A stretch of DNA of 64,000 nucleotides from Variovorax sp. 770b2 (GTDB lineage: Bacteria > Pseudomonadota > Gammaproteobacteria > Burkholderiales > Burkholderiaceae_C). Made by a program: the position numbers and the translations under genes. The stretch covers positions 62,001 to 126,000 of the forward strand of contig NZ_FOXJ01000006.1 of the NCBI RefSeq assembly GCF_900115685.1, read 5' to 3'. Positions 24,381 to 32,351 of the stretch are shown piece by piece. The notes beneath the pieces were generated by a model. It saw only the letters and a program-made list of their open reading frames with translations. It searched no databases and was not told where the DNA came from. Every line of letters begins with the position of its first letter. Position 1 is the stretch's first letter.

Positions 24381-25433
24381 CTATCGCGGCTGTGATTCGA
24401 CTTCGCGCGTCCAGCGGTCGATCAACCGCTTGCGCTCGGCCGCCTGCCCGTACTTCTGGAAGTCGTACTTGATGAGCTTCACCTCGGCCATCGACGGAAT
24501 GCGCGCATCGGGCTTGAAGGTCTTGTTGGCCGGCGACTGCAGGCTGCCCGCTTCGCCGCCGATGGCCTGGCCCTTCGGGCTCATGAGCCAGTCGTAGTAG
24601 CGCCTGGCGTTCTCCTTGTTGCGCGCGCCCTTCACCAGCGCGATGCCGCCGATCTCGTAGCCGGTGCCTTCGCAGGGCGCGGCGGTCTTCACGGGAAATT
24701 TGTCGTACCGCCAGCGCTCGAAGCCGAAGATGAAACTGATGCCGATGGCCACCTCGCCCTTGGCCACGTTGGGCGCCTGCGCCTGGCCGCTGCGGGTGTA
24801 GCTGGTGACGTTCCTGTGCAGCTTCTTCAGGTAATCGAAGGCCGCGTCCTCGCCCATCTGCTGCACGAGCCCCGCGATGATGGTGTAGGCCGTGCCGCTG
24901 GACGCGGGGTGCGAGATCTCGATCTCGCCCTTGTATTCGGGCTTGACCAGATCGGCCCAGCACCTGGGTTCGTGCAGCTTCTTTTTCTTGAGCACGTCGG
25001 TGTTGAAGCCGAAGCCGATCGCGCTCGTGTAGAAGCCGCCCACCATGTTCTGCGACAGCGCGTACTGCCGCACGGCCCAGTCGTGCAGGTCGTTGATGTA
25101 GGCCGGGCGATAGGGCTCCAGCAGGCCTTGCTCGGCCGCCTGCAGGAACGGATCGCCGGTGCCGCCCCACCAGATGTCGGTCTTGGGGTTCGCGGCTTCG
25201 GCGCGCAGCTGCGCGCCGATCTCTCCGGTGCCCTTGTGCGCCTGCTGCACCTTGATGCCGGTCTCGCGCGTGAAGGCCGTGGCCGCCGCTTCGCACCAGC
25301 CCGCGTCGGTGCTGCACAGCGCGTTGACCGTGCCCTGCGCGGCTGCGTTCTGCGGCGACAGGAGAAGCAGGGCCGCCAGGGCGCCTACGCATGTGGCGGT
25401 GGCCGCGATGTTCAGGATGGCAGGGGTGCGCAT
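24381..25433 (-). CDS. Iron/phosphonate-type ABC transporter substrate-binding protein (AfuA/FbpA-like)
   Basis: A 350-residue periplasmic binding protein of the COG1840 (AfuA/FbpA) type. The signal peptide ends SPQNAAAQG. TDIWWGGTGDPFLQAAEQGLLEPY and GFGFNTDVLKKKKLHEPRCWADLVKPEYKGEI are characteristic. ATG 25433 is preceded by GAGGAG. Family members bind ferric iron, phosphonates or small polyol/sugar phosphates for an ABC importer. No permease or ATPase gene is adjacent, so it is an orphan. The ligand cannot be assigned. Confidence 0.82.
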   Translation of the reverse strand: MRTPAILNIAATATCVGALAALLLLSPQNAAAQGTVNALCSTDAGWCEAAATAFTRETGIKVQQAHKGTGEIGAQLRAEAANPKTDIWWGGTGDPFLQAAEQGLLEPYRPAYINDLHDWAVRQYALSQNMVGGFYTSAIGFGFNTDVLKKKKLHEPRCWADLVKPEYKGEIEISHPASSGTAYTIIAGLVQQMGEDAAFDYLKKLHRNVTSYTRSGQAQAPNVAKGEVAIGISFIFGFERWRYDKFPVKTAAPCEGTGYEIGGIALVKGARNKENARRYYDWLMSPKGQAIGGEAGSLQSPANKTFKPDARIPSMAEVKLIKYDFQKYGQAAERKRLIDRWTREVESQPR

Positions 25434-25501
25434 GCGCTTCTCCTCGGGACTGTTGGGACTGTGGATGGTTCGAAGGCGCAGGATAGCGCCCACCTTGCGG
25501 A

Positions 25502-26422
25502 TCACGGCGATCGCGGCACGGCCAGCAACGGCGGCAGGTGCTCGGCCAGCCAGTCGATCACCACGCGCGTCTTGAACGGCAGGTAACGGCTGCGCGAGCG
25601 GATCACGTTCAGCTCGAAGCCGAAGGGCCTGGGCTCCTCGAACACGCGCACCAGCGTGCCTGCGGCCAGCGCATCGGCCGCAAGCCACGCGGGCAGCCGC
25701 ACGAGGCCCATGCCGCCAACGGCAGCTTCGAGCAGCACCTCGGCGCTGTCGCAGCGCAGGCGCGAAGGCAGCGTCACATCGACGAGCCGGCCTTCCCCAT
25801 CGTGAAAGCGCCAGGTCGAGACCTGCCCGTCGCGCGCATAGAGCACGGCCTCGTGCGGCGTCTGGAGCGCATCGATGCCGCGCGGGTGCCCGCGCTCGGC
25901 AAGGTACGCGGGCGCGGCGCACAGCACCATCCACTGCACCCCGACCGGCCGCGCGATCAGCTCGGACGTGTCGGCGAGTTCGCCGCTGCGGATCGCGAGG
26001 TCGAGCCCCTCTTCGACCAGGTCCACGCGCCGGTCGCTGAACGCGAGTTCGAGCGACAGCTGCGGATGCCGCCGCGCCAGCGCCAGCAGCAGCGGCCCGA
26101 CCTTGAGCCGGCCCAGCATCGCCGGCATGCTGAGGCGCACGAGGCCCGTCGCGGTGCTGCGCGCCACGTCGGTCACGGCTTCGGCCGCGTCCAGTTCGGC
26201 CAGCACGCGGCGGCAGCGCTCGTAGTAGCCGTGGCCTTCCTCGGTGAGGCTCTGGCTGCGCGTGGTGCGCAGGAACAGCCGCGTGTCCAGCCGCGCCTCG
26301 AGCCGCGCGATGCTCTTGGCAACGGCGGAGCGCGTGACGTGCAGCCGCTGTGCCGCGAGCGCAAAGCTGCCTGCCTCCACCGCCGCGACGAACTCCTCGA
26401 TGCCTTGCAGGCGCTGGCTCAT
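25502..26422 (-). CDS. LysR-family transcriptional regulator
   Basis: A 306-residue LysR-type regulator. The N-terminal winged helix-turn-helix (residues about 16-63) reads FALAAQRLHVTRSAVAKSIARLEARLDTRLF. A C-terminal effector-binding domain follows. It is divergent from the oxidoreductase gene at 26523 with about 100 A/T-rich bases between them, the usual layout for a LysR regulator and its target. The inducer is unknown. Confidence 0.9.
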   Translation of the reverse strand: MSQRLQGIEEFVAAVEAGSFALAAQRLHVTRSAVAKSIARLEARLDTRLFLRTTRSQSLTEEGHGYYERCRRVLAELDAAEAVTDVARSTATGLVRLSMPAMLGRLKVGPLLLALARRHPQLSLELAFSDRRVDLVEEGLDLAIRSGELADTSELIARPVGVQWMVLCAAPAYLAERGHPRGIDALQTPHEAVLYARDGQVSTWRFHDGEGRLVDVTLPSRLRCDSAEVLLEAAVGGMGLVRLPAWLAADALAAGTLVRVFEEPRPFGFELNVIRSRSRYLPFKTRVVIDWLAEHLPPLLAVPRSP

Positions 26423-26522
26423 TGGATACTTTCAAGCACCAAGAAAAGGAAAATTATCCACCACCGGGTAGTTTTTATCGTCAATAGCATCGAGGCCTCC
26501 TTGTTTTTCTGCGGAGCCTTCA
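26423..26522. promoter_or_regulatory. Divergent promoter region of LysR/oxidoreductase pair
   Basis: This 100-base gap is clearly A/T-rich relative to its flanks (runs near 26445-26480). It should hold both promoters and the LysR sites. No single T-N11-A box stands out enough to name. Confidence 0.45.
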
Positions 26523-27554
26523 ATGCAAGAACCCAACAACCCACTGCACACGCCGCACACGCTGCGTCGCTGGCAGCTTCCCCAGTTCGGCCGCGCCCAT
26601 CTCGCACAGGCCGAGGCGCCGCTCCCCACGCCGGGCGCGGGCCAGATCCTCGTGCGGGTCGGCGCGGTATCGCTCAACTACCGCGACCTGCTGATGATTC
26701 GCGACGGCATGGGCATGACGCTCGAGGTGCCCTTCACGCCCGGCTCCGACATGGCGGGCACGGTGATCGCTGCCGGCCCCGGAGTGAAGCGCTTCGCCAC
26801 GGGCGACCGCATCCTCAACACCTTCTGGGGCGGATGGATCGACAGCCACTGGCACAGCGAAGCCGTGCTCGCCGGCGGCCCCGGGCCGGGCATGCTCGCA
26901 TCGCATGTGTTGATCGACGCGACGTGGGCCGTGGCCGCGCCCGCCACGCTGAGCCTGGCCGAAGCCAGCACGCTGCCCTGCGCGGGCCTCACCGCATGGT
27001 TCGCGCTCGCCGAGACCGGCGCGCTGCGTGCGGGCGAGACGGTGCTCGTCCACGGCACCGGCGGCGTCGCGTTGTTCGGACTGCAACTCGCGCGGCTGCA
27101 TGGCGCGCAGGTCATCGTGGTGACGGGCAGCCACGACAAGCGCGAACAGGCGCTCGCGCTCGGCGCCTCGCACGTGCTGCTGCGCGACAGCGACTGGCCC
27201 GCAGAAGTGCGCCGGCTTACCCACGGACGCGGTGCGGACCACGTGCTCGAACTAGCAAGCGGCCCGAACCTGGATCGCTCGCTGCAGGCCGCCAGACAGG
27301 GCGGGCGCGTGTCGATCATCGGCATGCTCGGCGGCGAGACGCTGAGCGCATCGTTCTATGCGATGGTGCTCGGCCGCGTGACGGTGCAGGGCATCGGCGT
27401 CGGTCATCGGCGCGCGCTCGAAGATCTGGTGCGCGCCATCGACGTCAACGCGCTCAAGCCGGTGATCGCGGCGCAGTATGGTTTCGATGCGCTGCCCGCC
27501 GCGCTCGATCACCTGGAACGCGGCGCATTCGGGAAGATCGTCATCACGCTCTGA
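26523..27554 (+). CDS. Zinc-independent medium-chain alcohol dehydrogenase / quinone oxidoreductase-like protein
   Basis: A 343-residue MDR-superfamily enzyme. The catalytic half has VSLNYRDLLMIRDGMG and FTPGSDMAGTVIAAGPGV. The Rossmann half has the nucleotide-binding VLVHGTGGVALFGLQLARLHGAQVIV. The usual zinc-binding Cys/His residues are missing, which points to a quinone-oxidoreductase-like NADPH enzyme acting on activated carbonyl or alkene substrates in the cytoplasm. It is divergent from a LysR regulator. The substrate is unknown. Confidence 0.82.
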   Translation: MQEPNNPLHTPHTLRRWQLPQFGRAHLAQAEAPLPTPGAGQILVRVGAVSLNYRDLLMIRDGMGMTLEVPFTPGSDMAGTVIAAGPGVKRFATGDRILNTFWGGWIDSHWHSEAVLAGGPGPGMLASHVLIDATWAVAAPATLSLAEASTLPCAGLTAWFALAETGALRAGETVLVHGTGGVALFGLQLARLHGAQVIVVTGSHDKREQALALGASHVLLRDSDWPAEVRRLTHGRGADHVLELASGPNLDRSLQAARQGGRVSIIGMLGGETLSASFYAMVLGRVTVQGIGVGHRRALEDLVRAIDVNALKPVIAAQYGFDALPAALDHLERGAFGKIVITL

Positions 27555-27734
27555 GGTATTGAGGCCTTCCGTTCACATGCAACGCAGTTGCGGCAGCGTA
27601 CAAAAATTGCGCGATCCGTGAAGAGATTCCGTTCATCGCAACGCGGTGCTCGACGCCCCTCATTTCTCGTTTCAGAATGCGCCCGCGCCTGGGCCTGAAC
27701 CCTGCGCGCTTTCTCAACTTCAGGATGGAGCGTT

Positions 27735-28442
27735 ATGGAACACAGTACCTACAAAAAATGGTCGGCCGAGTTCATTGGTACTTTCTGGCTCACGCTCGGA
27801 GGCTGCGGAAGCGCAGTTCTGGCCGCGGCCTTTCCGGGTGTCGGCATCGGCTTGCTCGGGGTCTCGCTGGCCTTCGGTCTCACGGTGGTGACGGGGGCCT
27901 ATGCGCTGGGACCGATCTCGGGCGGCCACTTCAATCCGGCGGTATCGATCGGCCTGGCGGCCGCAGGCCGCTTCAAGGCCTCGCAACTGGCGGGCTACAT
28001 CGTGTCGCAGGTGCTCGGCGCGATTGCGGCGGCCGGCATTCTCTATCTCATCGCCACGGGCAAGCCGGGCGCGGACATCGGCGGCTTCGCCACCAACGGC
28101 TACGGCGAGCATTCGCCCGGCAAGTACGGCCTGTACGCCGCGGCGCTGTGCGAAGTGGTGATGACGGCCGTGTTCCTGATCGTGATCCTGGGCTCGACGG
28201 CCAAGCGCGCAGCCGGCGGCTTTGCGGGCATGGCCATCGGCCTGTGCCTCACGTTGATCCACCTGATCTCGATCCCGGTGACCAACACCTCGGTGAACCC
28301 GGCGCGCAGCACCGGCCCGGCCCTCTTCGGGCCGTCGTATGCGGTGTCGGAACTGTGGCTCTTCTGGGTCGCGCCCATCGTGGGCGCGATCATCGGCGCG
28401 GTGATCTACCGCGCCTTGCTCAGCAACGGCAACGACGACTGA
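27735..28442 (+). CDS. aqpZ: Aquaporin Z
   Basis: A 235-residue six-helix inner-membrane water channel. Both NPA half-helix motifs are present (Asn67-Pro-Ala in GGHFNPAV and Asn188-Pro-Ala-Arg in TSVNPARST). The Arg after the second NPA and the His in LIHLI agree with the narrow selectivity filter of AqpZ water channels rather than glycerol facilitators. The start has a GGAGCG ribosome-binding site 5 bases upstream. It is probably a single gene with its own promoter in the 180-base upstream gap. Confidence 0.95.
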   Translation: MEHSTYKKWSAEFIGTFWLTLGGCGSAVLAAAFPGVGIGLLGVSLAFGLTVVTGAYALGPISGGHFNPAVSIGLAAAGRFKASQLAGYIVSQVLGAIAAAGILYLIATGKPGADIGGFATNGYGEHSPGKYGLYAAALCEVVMTAVFLIVILGSTAKRAAGGFAGMAIGLCLTLIHLISIPVTNTSVNPARSTGPALFGPSYAVSELWLFWVAPIVGAIIGAVIYRALLSNGNDD

Positions 28443-28473
28443 GCGCCGTCGTCGCCGTCCCCGTCGGCCGGGG

Positions 28474-28812
28474 TCAGCTGCCGTTGGCCGACTTCACCAG
28501 CGGCAGCGCGGTCGACTGGCCGATCGACTCGGTGCCGGCGGGGTGCGACGCGGCATAGGCGCCGGCCTGCACTTCGGTGTCCGAGATCTTCGACAGCATC
28601 GCGGGCGCGCTGGTCGACTGGCCGGTGGACTCGGTGCCGCTCGGGTGCGCGGCGGCAATCGCGCCGGCCTGCACCTCGGGCTTTTCGGCCGAGTTCATCT
28701 GCAGCGGATGGAAGTCGGAGCCATCGGTCGTTTCGGCCGATGCATTGACGGTGCCCAACGCTGCGAGCGCGGCGAAGGAACCGATGGCGAGAAGCTTGAA
28801 GGAAGTGCGCAT
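28474..28812 (-). CDS. Small exported repeat protein next to two-component system
   Basis: A 112-residue protein with a signal peptide (FAALAALGTVNASAE). The mature part holds two imperfect repeats with a 34-residue period: EVQAGAIAAAHPSGTESTGQS (from residue 46) and EVQAGAYAASHPAGTESIGQS (from 80). I do not recognise a family; similar short repeats occur in exported proteins of this bacterial group. It lies just beyond the sensor kinase gene. A motif shared with the response-regulator promoter lies 114-130 bases upstream of its start, so it may be a target of the two-component system. Confidence 0.7.
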   Translation of the reverse strand: MRTSFKLLAIGSFAALAALGTVNASAETTDGSDFHPLQMNSAEKPEVQAGAIAAAHPSGTESTGQSTSAPAMLSKISDTEVQAGAYAASHPAGTESIGQSTALPLVKSANGS

Positions 28813-28924
28813 GGTGTGTTCTCCTGAGGGCAGGTTGTCTCCGGTCTCGAGCCATCGCGCGAACTGCGCGTGGCAGGACCTGAACGCACTCTAGGCAGTC
28901 AGACTGAGGTGAGGGTGAGCGAAG

Positions 28925-28942
28925 AGTTAGTTGCGGCTTAGG
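28925..28942 (-). promoter_or_regulatory. Candidate response-regulator box upstream of the repeat-protein gene
   Basis: On the minus strand the sequence reads CCTAAGCCGCAACTAACT, two CTAA half-sites with an 11-base period. It resembles the box at 31201-31218 before the response regulator gene (CTAAG and further positions shared). The 11-base spacing is typical for OmpR/PmrA/QseB-type dimers. Confidence 0.4.
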
Positions 28943-28955
28943 GCCTGAACAGGCC

Positions 28956-30335
28956 TTATGCGGGCGATGACGGCAGATGCACGCGTGCCATGAGTCCCGG
29001 GCCGTCGTCGCGGTTGTGCAGTTCGATGCGCATCGCGTTGCGCTCCGCGGCGGTTCGCGCAATCGCCAATCCGAGCCCGCTTCCGCCGGCCGCCGAGCCC
29101 GGCACGCGAAAGAAGCGGTCGAACACACGCCCCATGGCGACCTCCGGAATGCCCGGCCCGTTGTCCAGCACATCGACCACCGCATGGCCGTCGACCGCAT
29201 GCAGCCGCACATCGACCACGCCGCCTTCGGGCGCATAGCGCAGCGCGTTGTCGATCAGGTTGTCGAACACGCTGCGCAGCTCGGCGGCGGGCGCGGACAC
29301 CACCGGCGCGATGCTGCCTTCGAATCCCACGTCCACGCGCCGCGCATCGGCCAGCACCATCAGCTGGCTCACGCTCTCGCGCAGCAGCACCTCGATGTCG
29401 ATGGCCTCGCGCACCATCGCGCGCTGCGGCGCGTCCTGCCGCGAAAGGCTCAGCAATTGCTCGATGAGATGCTGCGCGCGCGTCACGCCCGCTTCGAGTT
29501 GGTTGAAGCGATCGGTGGCTTCACCGGCCGGCACGTGCGCGCGCAGGTTCTCGATCTGCAGCCCGATGGCGGCCATCGGCGTGCGCAGCTCGTGTGCCGC
29601 GTCCTGCACGAAGCGCCGCTGCGTGGCGAAGGCGCTGCGCACGCGCGAGAGCAGGTTGTTGAAGGCGCCCACCAGCGGCGCGATCTCGTCGGGCACGCGC
29701 GCGAGCGAGAGTTCGGTGGGGCTGCGCTCGTCCTGCGAGGCCACGTCGCGCGCCACCCCACGCAGCGAGCGCGAGGCCGCCGAGACGATGAGCCACAGGA
29801 TCAGCAGCGCCGCCGGCAGCAGCAGCGCGATCGGCAGGCCCTCGAGCAGGGCGCGGCGCAATGCGCGCCGGCGGCGGTAGTCCTCGTTCTGCAGCACCTG
29901 CACGCGCGGCTGGTCGGCGCGCGGACCAGGCTCGGCGGTGAAGACGCGCCAACTGGAATGCGCATGGGCGCCCGTGTCCACGTTGCGAAAGCCCCCGCCG
30001 GACTGCAGCGGCACCGACAGCGCGGGCCATGAGCTCGCGCGCAGCGTCGTGCCGTCGGCACTCCAGATCTGCACGACGAAGGCCCCGCGCGAGAACGCGG
30101 CCTCGCCATCGACCGCGCGGGGCGCCTTGGGCGGATCGTTGCCCGTGTACGACTCGGCCACCAGCTGCATCTGGTCGTCCAGCGCGTTGTGGACCAGGTT
30201 GCCGTACGCAAGAAAAGAGAACCACGCCGTCGCGACCGCCCCGACCAAGTGCAGCGTGATCAGCCACAGCAGGAGCTGCCTGCGCAGCGAGCGCGGACGC
30301 CACCAGCGGCCGTTGGTGCGCGCGACGTCGGTCAT
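28956..30335 (-). CDS. Sensor histidine kinase (QseC/PmrB-like)
   Basis: A 459-residue membrane kinase. Two transmembrane segments (about 20-42 and 165-187) flank a periplasmic sensor region. A HAMP-like linker follows, then the dimerisation H-box with phospho-accepting His248 (DAAHELRTPMAAIG). The ATPase domain has NLIDNALRYAPEGG, DNGPGIPE and GSGLGLAIA. It should phosphorylate the response regulator encoded upstream. ATG 30335 was chosen because it starts the cytoplasmic basic leader before helix 1; longer in-frame starts read through a dispersed repeat. The signal sensed is unknown. Confidence 0.92.
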   Translation of the reverse strand: MTDVARTNGRWWRPRSLRRQLLLWLITLHLVGAVATAWFSFLAYGNLVHNALDDQMQLVAESYTGNDPPKAPRAVDGEAAFSRGAFVVQIWSADGTTLRASSWPALSVPLQSGGGFRNVDTGAHAHSSWRVFTAEPGPRADQPRVQVLQNEDYRRRRALRRALLEGLPIALLLPAALLILWLIVSAASRSLRGVARDVASQDERSPTELSLARVPDEIAPLVGAFNNLLSRVRSAFATQRRFVQDAAHELRTPMAAIGLQIENLRAHVPAGEATDRFNQLEAGVTRAQHLIEQLLSLSRQDAPQRAMVREAIDIEVLLRESVSQLMVLADARRVDVGFEGSIAPVVSAPAAELRSVFDNLIDNALRYAPEGGVVDVRLHAVDGHAVVDVLDNGPGIPEVAMGRVFDRFFRVPGSAAGGSGLGLAIARTAAERNAMRIELHNRDDGPGLMARVHLPSSPA

Positions 30336-30371
30336 GGTCAAGACCGGGCGGAACGCGGTTTGGGAGACAGC

Positions 30372-30455
30372 GAGGAACCGGCTTTTCCGGGCCTCGGGTG
30401 TAGCCCCCGGCAGGGGATTGGCGAAGCGGCACGAAGCGCGCGCAGCCTGGGGGCG
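30372..30455. repeat. Dispersed intergenic repeat, copy 3
   Basis: The segment starts GAGGAACCGGCTTTTCCGGG, continues with TAGCCCCCGGCAGGGG and GCGAAGCGGCACGAAGCGCGC and ends CCTGGGGGCGAG. It is in the same orientation as the copy at 10961-11045. It separates the response regulator and kinase genes, which is unusual inside a two-component operon. Confidence 0.85.
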
Positions 30456-30459
30456 AGCC

Positions 30460-31116
30460 TCATGCAGCGACGCGCCAGCCCAGCCCGCGCACATTGCGGA
30501 TGGACTCGGCGCCCAGCTTGCGGCGCATGCCGTGGATCAGCACGTCGATCGCGTTGCTCGTCACTTCCTCGCCCCAGCCGTAGATGCGGTTCTCCAGCTG
30601 CTCGCGCGAGAGGATCGCGCCGGGCCGCTCCAGCAGCGCATGCAGCAGCGCGAATTCGCGCGCAGTGAGCGCCTCGCGCGCGCCGTTCACCAGCACCTCG
30701 CGCGTGGTGAGGTCCAGCTGCAGGACGCCGCTGCCCACCAGCGAATGCGCCGCGCCGTCGCGGCGCCGCACGATGGCCCGCATGCGCGCGAGCAGCTCGC
30801 GGAACTCGAAGGGCTTGAGCAGGTAGTCGTCTGCGCCCAGGTCCAGGCTGTTGATGCGGTCGTCCAGGCCGTCGCGTGCGGTGAGCACCAGCACCGGTGT
30901 CGCGTCGCCGCGTTCGCGGGCGCGCCGCAGCACGTCGGTGCCGTCCTGCTTGGGCAGTCCCAGGTCGAGCAGCACGCAGGTGTAGCCGCCGTCGCCCAAT
31001 GCGCTCTGCGCGAGCTCGCCGTCGCGCACCCAGTCGGCGGACCATCCCGCGCCCTCGAGCGCCTGTTTCAGGCTGCGCCCGATCATTTCGTCGTCTTCCA
31101 CCAAAAGCACGCGCAT
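30460..31116 (-). CDS. OmpR-family response regulator
   Basis: A 218-residue two-domain regulator. The receiver has the acidic pocket (EDD at 7-9), phospho-acceptor Asp51 (LLDLGLP) and the conserved TARD and LKPFEF (Lys) segments. The C-terminal winged helix ends VRGLGWRVAA. It should be activated by the kinase encoded downstream and bind direct repeats near target promoters. A likely self-regulatory site lies at 31201-31218. Closest to QseB/PmrA-type regulators by overall look. Confidence 0.93.
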   Translation of the reverse strand: MRVLLVEDDEMIGRSLKQALEGAGWSADWVRDGELAQSALGDGGYTCVLLDLGLPKQDGTDVLRRARERGDATPVLVLTARDGLDDRINSLDLGADDYLLKPFEFRELLARMRAIVRRRDGAAHSLVGSGVLQLDLTTREVLVNGAREALTAREFALLHALLERPGAILSREQLENRIYGWGEEVTSNAIDVLIHGMRRKLGAESIRNVRGLGWRVAA

Positions 31117-31200
31117 TGCAACGACTCCTTGGGCCGCAAGGTAGCACGTGATCGGGATGATCGGTAGTGCCCTGCGCCGCGGCGCAGCGTAGGGGCGAAG

Positions 31201-31218
31201 TCTTAAGCGTGCCTTAGC
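31201..31218 (-). promoter_or_regulatory. Candidate response-regulator box upstream of the response regulator gene
   Basis: The minus strand reads GCTAAGGCACGCTTAAGA, two half-sites (CTAAG, CTTAAG) with an 11-base period, 86-102 bases upstream of the response-regulator start. It resembles the QseB/PmrA-type CTTAA-N5-CTTAA box and shares CTAAG with the site at 28925-28942. Confidence 0.45.
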
Positions 31219-31237
31219 CGCCGTGCGGGCGACAGGG

Positions 31238-32341
31238 TCACAGCACGCGGACGTCGGGCCGCTCGCCCTCGCCGCCAGCCGCAAAGGCCAGCAGGCCCAT
31301 CGCCTCTTCTTCCGCGCCGAGCCGGTCCGTCTTCGACCATCGCGCGAAGGGCTCCAGCACCACCGTGGCCGCATTCTTCGCCCGCTCGATCTTCCAGGTT
31401 CCCGCGACGAAACCGTCGAGCAGCACCGTGCCGCGAACGATGCCGTTGATGGTGAACACGCGGGCGCGATGCGCCTCGTTCATCACGCGGCTGCGGTCGG
31501 CGTGCGAGAGCAGCAGGTTGTCCCATTCGGCGACCAGGCGCGGCGGCGCGGGCGTGTCGGGGTCGGGGCGCGGGGCGCGCGGCAGGTCGAAAAGCTCCTG
31601 GCCCTGCTCGCCAATGAACACGCGCAGCTGTGGCCGCAGGCGCTCGGCCACGGCCTTCCAGCCAGTGAGGCCCGACCATGCGCCGGCATCGGCGAGCGTC
31701 GCGGGGCCGAAAGCGGCGAGGTAGCGCAGCAAAAGATCGTCCTGCGAGGCCGCGGCGATATCGGCTGCCGATTCGCCGAGCCATTGCCCGATGGGCTGCA
31801 GCCGTGCGTTCTGGTGCGAGTTCCAGCTGCCCGCGGGTGGCAGGTGCACCAGCGGCACGTTGTTGCGGATGAGCGCGGCGAGCGAGGCGGGCGCCCGGTC
31901 TTTCCAGCGCATCGCGAGCGCCTGCCCGAGTTCGGTACCGGTGAGCGGGCCTTCTTGCAGCAACGCCCACCCGGCCTTCACCACGGCGGCACGATCGATG
32001 CCTTCGAGGGCCCGCGCGTGCTCGCCCGACAGTCCGCGCTGATGCACGGGTTCGAGCAGCGGTCGCCACGCCAGCGCATCGGATGCGGCCATCAGGTGCA
32101 GGGTCGCGCGCAACGTCGACATGCGCACGATGCGGCGCTTTTTCAGCGCGTCGGTCAGCTGCTCGCGGCGAAAGCCTTCGAGCCGGCTCCAGAGGCCGAT
32201 GTAGGGCGGGTTCGGCGCCTGCGCCTGCAGCCCGGCCAGCTTCTGGATGGCCTGTGCGACCGTCGCCTTGCGCCGCGCCAGCAGCATCTGCCGCGCCAGC
32301 GTGGCCCGGTTCAGCGCGCGCTGGCTCAGCAGGGCGGCCAT
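31238..32341 (-). CDS. AlkZ/YcaQ-like winged-helix DNA glycosylase family protein
   Basis: A 367-residue protein of the HTH_42 / winged-helix DNA-binding family, which includes the DNA glycosylases AlkZ and YcaQ (AlkX) that remove bulky or interstrand-crosslinked alkylated bases. The N-terminal LAGLQAQAPNPPYIGLWSR carries the catalytic-type Gln39-x-Gln41 motif (QxQ). RATLHLMAASDAL and a C-terminal VLLDGFVAGTWKIER segment are also characteristic. Cytoplasmic and probably single-gene. Retention of QxQ favours real glycosylase activity, but the lesion is not predictable. Confidence 0.75.
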   Translation of the reverse strand: MAALLSQRALNRATLARQMLLARRKATVAQAIQKLAGLQAQAPNPPYIGLWSRLEGFRREQLTDALKKRRIVRMSTLRATLHLMAASDALAWRPLLEPVHQRGLSGEHARALEGIDRAAVVKAGWALLQEGPLTGTELGQALAMRWKDRAPASLAALIRNNVPLVHLPPAGSWNSHQNARLQPIGQWLGESAADIAAASQDDLLLRYLAAFGPATLADAGAWSGLTGWKAVAERLRPQLRVFIGEQGQELFDLPRAPRPDPDTPAPPRLVAEWDNLLLSHADRSRVMNEAHRARVFTINGIVRGTVLLDGFVAGTWKIERAKNAATVVLEPFARWSKTDRLGAEEEAMGLLAFAAGGEGERPDVRVL

Positions 32342-32351
32342 CGGCGAACGC

